Of a stretch of 13,463 nucleotides of DNA, positions 9,156 through 13,463 are shown piece by piece. Below the pieces are notes generated by a model that saw nothing but the letters and a program-made list of their open reading frames with translations, had not been told where the DNA came from and did no database searches. Source of the DNA: Acidobacteriota bacterium (lineage in GTDB: Bacteria; Acidobacteriota; UBA6911). The stretch covers positions 1 to 13,463 of the forward strand of contig JAIRVC010000110.1 in the NCBI GenBank assembly GCA_031254095.1, written 5' to 3'. Each line of letters opens with the position of its first letter. Within the stretch, counting starts at the first letter, position 1. The position numbers and the translations under genes were made by a program.

Positions 9156-11624
9156 GGCGCAAACGCCGCAAGGACGGGATCGCGTACCGGACGCCGGTCG
9201 GGCGCGGAAGAAGGCGCAACGCGCGCCGGCTCGCGCGGAAATACAAAATTTGAAATAGGCGACATCCGTTTCACGGGCGAGGAAAACTTTTCAGAAAATA
9301 CGCTCCTCAGCCGTTTGTCCGCAAAACCGGGCAGCCGTTACGATTTTTCAAAAATCCAGAGAGGCATTGACCGGCTGAACGAATTTTACGTCCGTGAAAA
9401 TTATTTCGAGGCGGACATCCGCGTAAGACGCGAAACCCTGAACGACACGGTAAATCTTGAATTCGCCATAACGCCGGGACCCGTAGTCCGTTTTCATTTT
9501 GAAGGTTTTTCCGTTTCGCCGGACACGCGCCGGGAGATCGAAAAGGTCTGGACCGAAGGCGCTTTTGAAGCCGGGCGCATTGAGGACGCCGTCGATGTGC
9601 TGCGCCGCGACATGATAAAGAACGGCTATCTTGAAGCCGGAATTTCCGTCGAAACCGAAATCGTCGCGCAAGACGGCTCGCCGGCCGGAGTTCGGAACGT
9701 TGTTTTCCATATTGCCCCTGGAACGCTCTATTCCGGCGTTCCGCTCAGATTTTCAGGAGCGGACGAAATCGGCGGCGAGGAACTGCGGCGGGTGATCAGG
9801 AAAGCCGGACTTGAACTCGACGTTTACGCCGATCCCGGAAAAGTTGTTGATTTTATCCAGAGATACTACCGTGATCGCGGCTATCTTGAGGCGCGCGCGG
9901 CGGTGCGCCTGAATCTCGCCCCTGAAACGCGCTCCGGAGAAGCCGTTATGGAAATCCGCGAAGGGCCGCTTTTTATCATCGGCGACCTGGAGTTTACCGG
10001 CAACAGCGCTTTTAATTACAACCGTCTCTGGATGGTTATTCCTACGTCAAGCGGCAGTTTTTACAATCCGGAAACCCTTCGCAACTCGATAAGGGCGATC
10101 GAAAATCTTTATCGCAGCCGCGGCTACAACGATGTTTCCGCAACGTTCCGCGTTGTGCAGGATACGCCCAGCGCGCTGGCCCACCTGACGTTTCAGATTA
10201 CCGAACGGCGGCAGTCTTTCATCGAGGAAGTTGAGATCGAAGGTAATCAGCGCACCAGCCTTAACTTTGTAACCCGGCAGCTCGATTTTCAAACGGGGGA
10301 TATGCTTGATTTTGAAAAAATCAACGAAAGCCGGCGGAGGCTTTACTCGACCGGAGTCTATTCATCCGTCGATTTTCAAACCGATGAGATAGCGGAGAAC
10401 AACGCGGATTCCGGACGTAAAAATATGCGCGTCAGGCTGCGGCTGCGGGAAAACGCTCCCTATCGGCTGCAGTACGGGCTTTACTACGATACCGATCGCG
10501 GCCCCGGCGGAATTGTCGAGACGCAAAACATGAACGTGATGGGGCGCGCGTCAAATCTGGGTTTCCGGCTTCGTTACGACACCGATCTTACGGAAGCCCG
10601 CGTTTATTACAACCAGCCTTTTGTCAGGCTGTTGCATCTCAAAATGGATGTCAGCGCTTTCTGGCAGATGGATGAACGCCCATCTCGAATTTCCACCGGG
10701 CCGGATGGATGCGACACCGCGCTGTATACATGCGCCAACGAGCGCATAGGATTTTCGCTGATGCAGGAGCGGACGCTTCCCAAAGCCTACCGGCTTGACT
10801 ACGGCTACCGCTATGAACGCGTAAAACTTGTGGAACGCGAGTGGGACGAAAAAAGCATCGCCTCCAGCCCCAGAGATGAAAACGGCAATTCCACTAATTC
10901 AACAAAATTTCAGGCGTATGAGCCAGTCGCGCAGTTAATGGTCACGCTGACGCGCGACACGCGGGACAACATTCTGGACGCGACCAGGGGGGAATTTACC
11001 GCGCACACCGTGGGATTCGGCCCGACATGGCTGGGTTCGCAAACAGGTTTCGCGCGTTATTCGGGTCAGTATTTCCGCTACGTGCCGCTCGATAAATATC
11101 TGAAACTGCCGACCAGGGACCTGGAAGGCAACGCTATTCCAACCCGGTTTGTTTATGCCGGCGCGCTGCGCCTCGGACTGGCATCTTCTTTTGGAGGCCG
11201 GAACGTCTCGTTTGAAGACTCCAGCGGCGAAATCATGCGGCGTCCACTTTCGCCCGAACGTTTTTTCGCGGGCGGCGGCACGACAATGCGCGGTTTTGAA
11301 CAGGACGCGCTTGGCCCGGTGAGGCGCGACCCGAATACCGGCGACCTGCTGTATTCCGAGGGCGGTGAAGGAATGTTTCTTTTCAACAACGAAATACGTT
11401 TTCCGCTCTGGAGCATTGTGAACGGAGTCCTGTTTCTGGATGTTGGCAATGTCTATGAACGGCTGAGCGATTTCGATTTCACCCTGCGCAAATCCGCCGG
11501 CGCGGGATTGCGGTTTAAGATCAAATCTATCCCATTGCGCTTCGATTACGGCTTCAAGCTAGACAAGCGGCGTCCCGGCGAACGCGGCAGCGCCTTGTTT
11601 TTCAGCATCGGTCAGGCATTCTGA
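4566..11624 (+). CDS. TamB-Omp85 (TamA/BamA-like) fusion protein, 2352 aa
   Basis: One uninterrupted frame joins two normally separate envelope proteins. Residues about 8-28 form a hydrophobic segment after a basic start (MKRRTKKIIR), which fits an inner-membrane anchor. Next is an AsmA/TamB-type N-domain ending in DKDGNDNLP (121-128), then beta-rich repeats. A TamB (DUF490) C-terminal domain covers roughly 1150-1530, including GTYHEPSVIGNITL (near 1320) and LPENDVLSLLLTG (near 1400). An R/G/A/S-rich linker spans 1531-1559. Five POTRA-like units follow, at about 1561-1639, 1640-1720, 1721-1801, 1802-1883 and 1884-1965. The Omp85 barrel (1966-2352) has M2241-R-G-F2244, the conserved loop-6 motif, and ends in Phe. 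TamB proteins are implicated in phospholipid traffic and outer-membrane protein assembly, and Omp85 proteins insert barrels. The joint role here is inferred. The start is 10 bases after pepF with only a weak ribosome site (TGAGA), suggesting coupling. No internal signal peptide or stop argues for two genes. Confidence 0.95.
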   Translation: MKRRTKKIIRVLIEGAVLAALALCLLLTPPAKRLAFDYLCRYLNNAAGIRVEASSISLNYFRGRAAFENLTISSTSAPGLPPVFRANHAALDFDVSKALRRKIVIEEITLAHPEIYCFTDKDGNDNLPVLPSSGDGAAPEILILNAGISDSVFRYDNHLKNLFIEIPGWNLDVAGDAQTLRHNLVFENQTDAALRYEDIVLPIRTFSFTGVLDLKNNRLYIPSTRVAADGFSADITGSVDFSGPSIDVTIDASADLRKAAALASIGDPLSGNLSGEIHAAGDFDRLDISARLGISDFSFHSYRQSALELAVKGNWTGDSERLLFPEFAVSSSDGIFTGKADLAAPGTSGANSVSAEIKNLDLRPLIKLTGAPLDIAGRAGGTISLEWEGDFSLDKIAAAARMTLAADFAEPLAGVLPLSGSLNAGLKNNRLEIGIPELRILDIETSGRLTLKNFHGIEGEFNGTGADIGLTIPQIARFLGAEELPAALGELKGPANFHIQAAGNIRQPEISASLETPELIFRKLKAGSRSDFLLRGETLDFTGDFVLPQNSAAAFKGSLDFGGGSPVVSVAAQAARVPAAIINDVFDLQIPLSGAVDASADIGGDIQNPEGKAAVSVNDLSLYEKPLGRLDAELVLSNREIYSEKFLLRRDPENPETLENTLNARFFYALDSGRYDLRADGNGLTLNDWNLPESIPAPEKINLRISGEGTIDQPRVKAEIAADDLKIKLNGEETSLGPVSITADIVSENAAIAMAAPRLNLSAEARAGMSAPYAFTGELRAENSDLSVIGLKPRAGQPIDGSIDAVIRAAGNLEKPEQLEIDADIQSLTLRAQDQAARLFSPARLRYRAGVLEIPVPALLVTRNSQLELSGGVPIGETVSDETLKLKGRLDINEALSFALMPEGFAVDGALIFDVGVKVLDGVFGGEGEIAMERGFVKIPGSPLPFDAIKIKASVEDGALTVRDASAKWGDGVIAVSGELPFRALPWTIPGLVTRDGPVRFKLSAAELTPEMTGIFPSGLTGKVSLHAEGNADRADLESLRAEIIFDELSFKIEALDFYQSSPARIEINNGEASISRLTIIGPETNISLGGSAGLLSAEAPLDLRLNGFLAAPILTFGDPDIRADGRLDINVAAGGTLSSPSLSGYAETDNGRFNLRNPRIVADDLRMRLAITPENIMVEHLSGLLNGGELTGGGSLDYNRGPFRGIDLRMSFDNSFLEAPAGLRSTSSGAITITSKDETIEIGGNVRIDGSTYRESFEIGGQVMNYLRSQHMVIADELTPDSILNRIRYNISVRTITPLLVQNNVARVEASASGLRIVGTYHEPSVIGNITLTEGGEIILNQREYYLDHGTITFANQTRVEPELNIQVHTEVAGYDIILRLAGTPDRLTPILSSEPALPENDVLSLLLTGMTSDETQGQEMQVMQTQALSLLAGQAGEQLTGGARRALGISTFRIDPGFITSESDPGARLTIGEDITRDFSLAYSMNLTNGGDQIWAARYAMPRRLNTQATRQMDDSYRFEFRHDLRFGGANAARTGSRTGRRSGAEEGATRAGSRGNTKFEIGDIRFTGEENFSENTLLSRLSAKPGSRYDFSKIQRGIDRLNEFYVRENYFEADIRVRRETLNDTVNLEFAITPGPVVRFHFEGFSVSPDTRREIEKVWTEGAFEAGRIEDAVDVLRRDMIKNGYLEAGISVETEIVAQDGSPAGVRNVVFHIAPGTLYSGVPLRFSGADEIGGEELRRVIRKAGLELDVYADPGKVVDFIQRYYRDRGYLEARAAVRLNLAPETRSGEAVMEIREGPLFIIGDLEFTGNSAFNYNRLWMVIPTSSGSFYNPETLRNSIRAIENLYRSRGYNDVSATFRVVQDTPSALAHLTFQITERRQSFIEEVEIEGNQRTSLNFVTRQLDFQTGDMLDFEKINESRRRLYSTGVYSSVDFQTDEIAENNADSGRKNMRVRLRLRENAPYRLQYGLYYDTDRGPGGIVETQNMNVMGRASNLGFRLRYDTDLTEARVYYNQPFVRLLHLKMDVSAFWQMDERPSRISTGPDGCDTALYTCANERIGFSLMQERTLPKAYRLDYGYRYERVKLVEREWDEKSIASSPRDENGNSTNSTKFQAYEPVAQLMVTLTRDTRDNILDATRGEFTAHTVGFGPTWLGSQTGFARYSGQYFRYVPLDKYLKLPTRDLEGNAIPTRFVYAGALRLGLASSFGGRNVSFEDSSGEIMRRPLSPERFFAGGGTTMRGFEQDALGPVRRDPNTGDLLYSEGGEGMFLFNNEIRFPLWSIVNGVLFLDVGNVYERLSDFDFTLRKSAGAGLRFKIKSIPLRFDYGFKLDKRRPGERGSALFFSIGQAF
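5391..8545 (+). repeat. Degenerate ~107-residue repeat within the TamB module
   Basis: A short signature, alternating hydrophobics followed by G-x-hydrophobic-x-x-P and a further strand, recurs at a regular pitch. Anchor glycines or equivalents are at residues 281, 389, 503, 604, 709, 811, about 919-922, 1030 and 1136. Examples are IQAAGNIRQPEISASL, ADIGGDIQNPEGKAAV, RISGEGTIDQPRVKAEI and IRAAGNLEKPEQLEI. The mean spacing is about 107 residues (101-114). Another match, RIVGTYHEPSVIGNI at 1320, lies in the C-terminal domain. The repeats are structural rather than near-identical copies. The 922 copy is weak. Confidence 0.6.
9249..11624 (+). other. Omp85 module of the fusion: five POTRA domains plus barrel (residues 1562-2352)
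   Basis: Each POTRA-like unit starts with a strand such as FEIGDIRFTGEENF, VVRFHFEGF, LYSGVPLRFSG, LFIIGDLEFTGNSAF or SFIEEVEIEGNQRT. Each contains a helix pair with a Y/F-rich turn such as YYRDRGYLEA or LYRSRGYNDV. The number five matches BamA; TamA has three. The barrel opens at YRLQYGLYYDTDRGPGG, contains ERFFAGGGTTMRGFEQD and closes with ALFFSIGQAF. It carries one cysteine pair (C2049 and C2056) in an early loop. Confidence 0.85.
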
Positions 11625-11646
11625 TCAATATCCGGGTTTTTAAATT

Positions 11647-13463
11647 ATGTGGCGGATGCGTATCGCAATACGGGGAGCGGTTCAGGGAACAGGCTTCCGG
11701 CCTTTCGTTTACCGGCTTGCCTCGGAAATCCGGCTTGCCGGCTGGGTTCGCAATTCACCCCAGGGCGTTTTTATTGAAGCCGAAGGGGAGCAGGCCGCGC
11801 TGGACGAATTTCTGCTGCGCGTCGAACGGGAAAAGCCGCCGCGAGCCTTTATTCAAAGCCTTGAATATTCCCTGCTTGAACCGGCGTTTTTTCACGGCTT
11901 TGAAATTCTGGAAAGCGAAACAGGCGGCGCGGCCGATGTCCTGATACTTCCCGACATCGCCGTCTGCGACGCCTGCCTCGCGGAGATGTACGACCCCGGA
12001 GACAGGCGTTATCTTTATCCTTTCATCAACTGCACGCATTGCGGCCCGCGCTTTTCCATCATTGAATCGCTGCCCTACGACCGCCCGAACACATCCATGA
12101 AATCTTTTCCGCTGTGTCCTGACTGCCGCAGGGAATACGACTCCCCCGAAGACCGGCGATTTCACGCGCAGCCGGTTGCCTGTCCGTCATGCGGCCCCGA
12201 ACTCCGGCTTTGTGATGAAAACGGCCTGACGATCGCCGTCCGCAACGACGCCCTGATTGAAACGGCCGGATTCATCCGACGGGGAAAAATCGCGGCAGTC
12301 AAGGGTCTCGGCGGGTTTCATCTCGTCTGCGACGCGCGAAACACACATGCGGTTGAACGTCTTCGCCTCGGCAAGCGCCGCGATGAAAAGCCTTTTGCGC
12401 TAATGTATCCGTCGATTGAGGCGGTCGAAACGGACTGCCGCGCCGCGCCGCTGGAACGCCGCCTGCTTTTTTCGCCGGAAGCGCCGATTGTGCTTCTGCA
12501 ACGGCGCAGAGATTCCATAGCCGCGAATGTCGCGCCGGGGAATCCGTATCTTGGAGTGATGCTTCCATCGACGCCGCTGCATCACCTGTTGATGAAAGAA
12601 TTCGGCGGCCCCGTTGTCGCGACAAGCGGCAACTTGTCCGACGAGCCGATTTGCGTTGACGAACGCGAAGCGCTCTTGCGACTTTCCGGCATCGCGGACG
12701 TTTTTCTGATACATAACCGCCCCATCGTCTGCCATGTGGACGACTCAATAGTCCGTATAGTCATGGGCAGGGAACTCATGCTTCGCCGCGCGCGCGGCTA
12801 CGCGCCGCTTCCGCTCCGCCATAAAGGAACCGCCGCCGGCATACTGGCGGTTGGCGGCCATCTGAAAAATACAGTCGCTTTTTCTTCGGGAGACAATATC
12901 TTTCTCAGCCAGCATATCGGCGATCTTGAAAGCAGGGAAGCAATCGAGGCGTTTCATCGCGTGATCGCTGATTTTCGCAGACTGTACCCTGTCAAACTCG
13001 TTTGCGTCGCGGCGGATGAGCATCCGGATTATATTTCAACCAAAGCGGCCGGCGGGCTTGGCGTTCCTGTAGTGCGGGTGCAGCATCATCACGCTCATGT
13101 GGCGGCATGTATGGCTGAAAACGAAATAGGCGGCGCGGCGCTGGGCGTTGCGTGGGACGGAACCGGATACGGACTTGACGGAACTATCTGGGGGGGAGAA
13201 TTTCTTCTGGTTGACGACTCCGGATTCCGGCGCGCCGCGAAATTGCGGGAATTTCGCCTGCCGGGAAGCTCGGCCGCCGTCCGCGAACCGCGCCGCGCCG
13301 CGCTTGGAATTCTGCATGAAATATTCGGCGGGGATTTTCTCGCGCAGGACGATCTTCCGCCGGTTCAATCGTTCACGCCGCGCGAACGCGCCTTGATCTG
13401 CCGTATGCTTGAAAAAGAAATTCATTCGCCGCAAACAACCAGCGCGGGGCGGCTGTTTGACGC
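11647..13463 (+). CDS. hypF: Carbamoyltransferase HypF, hydrogenase maturation (3' end beyond window)
   Basis: HypF turns carbamoyl phosphate and ATP into the carbamoyl group passed to HypE for the cyanide ligands of [NiFe]-hydrogenase. It acts in the cytoplasm. The frame is open from 11647 to the window end (605 full codons plus 2 bases); E. coli HypF has 750 residues, so about 150 are missing. The acylphosphatase domain holds RGAVQGTGFRPF with R18 and N36, the catalytic pair at the same 18-residue spacing as in acylphosphatase. Two zinc fingers use C107/C110, C129/C132, C157/C160 and C179/C182. A YrdC-like domain includes K219-GLGGFH and TSGNLSDEP (326-334). The Kae1-like domain starts near VGGHLKN (402-408) and has metal-ligand QHHHAH (479-484) and WDGTGYGLDGTIWGGEF. 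An in-frame TAA at 11641 means the start is ATG 11647 or 11656. It lies 22 bases after the fusion gene, with only a weak GGG upstream. Confidence 0.95.
   Translation, partial: MWRMRIAIRGAVQGTGFRPFVYRLASEIRLAGWVRNSPQGVFIEAEGEQAALDEFLLRVEREKPPRAFIQSLEYSLLEPAFFHGFEILESETGGAADVLILPDIAVCDACLAEMYDPGDRRYLYPFINCTHCGPRFSIIESLPYDRPNTSMKSFPLCPDCRREYDSPEDRRFHAQPVACPSCGPELRLCDENGLTIAVRNDALIETAGFIRRGKIAAVKGLGGFHLVCDARNTHAVERLRLGKRRDEKPFALMYPSIEAVETDCRAAPLERRLLFSPEAPIVLLQRRRDSIAANVAPGNPYLGVMLPSTPLHHLLMKEFGGPVVATSGNLSDEPICVDEREALLRLSGIADVFLIHNRPIVCHVDDSIVRIVMGRELMLRRARGYAPLPLRHKGTAAGILAVGGHLKNTVAFSSGDNIFLSQHIGDLESREAIEAFHRVIADFRRLYPVKLVCVAADEHPDYISTKAAGGLGVPVVRVQHHHAHVAACMAENEIGGAALGVAWDGTGYGLDGTIWGGEFLLVDDSGFRRAAKLREFRLPGSSAAVREPRRAALGILHEIFGGDFLAQDDLPPVQSFTPRERALICRMLEKEIHSPQTTSAGRLFD

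Noticed and set aside
9156..9248. Possible missed gene boundary (separate tamB and Omp85 genes) at the linker
   Set aside because: There is no stop codon, no start with a ribosome site and no hydrophobic signal peptide between the TamB C-terminal domain and POTRA1.
12299..12748. 149-codon minus-strand frame opposite hypF
   Set aside because: It is Arg/Ser-rich antisense of HypF's YrdC-like domain, with no recognisable motif.
1..13463. tRNA or rRNA genes, CRISPR arrays, insertion sequences or integration sites
   Set aside because: No cloverleaf-like sequence, spaced repeat array, transposase motif or terminal inverted repeat was recognised on either strand.

Overview
The window comes from a diderm (Gram-negative-type) bacterium. 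It encodes an Omp85 outer-membrane barrel with POTRA domains and a TamB-type periplasmic protein. It also encodes the hydrogenase maturation factor HypF, which points to a [NiFe]-hydrogenase and probably to anaerobic or facultative life. Coding DNA is moderately GC-rich. A lineage cannot be fixed from this sequence; a PVC-type or similar anaerobic diderm is only a guess.

Layout. (1) Positions 1-2155, plus strand: the 3' part of gatA, then complete gatB, joined by a one-base stop/start overlap (TAATG). They form the end of a gatCAB-type operon for tRNA-dependent amidation. (2) Positions 2156-2737: a non-operonic gap with a small hairpin after gatB, a likely 91-codon minus-strand gene of unknown function (2231-2506), and GC-rich palindromic repeats. 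(3) Positions 2738-13463, plus strand: three closely packed genes that are probably one transcription unit. They are an M3-family oligoendopeptidase F (pepF), a 2352-residue envelope protein, and hypF, which runs off the right edge with at least 605 codons present.

The centrepiece is the 2352-residue gene (4566-11624). It reads without interruption as an N-terminal membrane anchor, about 1500 residues of TamB/AsmA-like beta structure ending in a TamB C-terminal domain, a roughly 29-residue Arg/Gly/Ala/Ser-rich linker, five POTRA domains and an Omp85 barrel with an MRGF motif and a terminal Phe. In E. coli, TamB (inner-membrane anchored) and TamA (outer-membrane Omp85) are separate proteins, and TamB's C-terminal domain docks on a TamA POTRA domain. 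Here the same contact appears to be built into one chain that could cross from inner to outer membrane. No signal peptide lies between the halves, so the Omp85 half cannot be exported alone. The TamB half also carries a sequence signature that recurs about every 107 residues, consistent with a modular beta-groove.

The neighbouring genes (peptidase, hydrogenase maturation, tRNA amidation) have no obvious functional tie to the fusion protein. Their spacing suggests co-transcription rather than a shared pathway.
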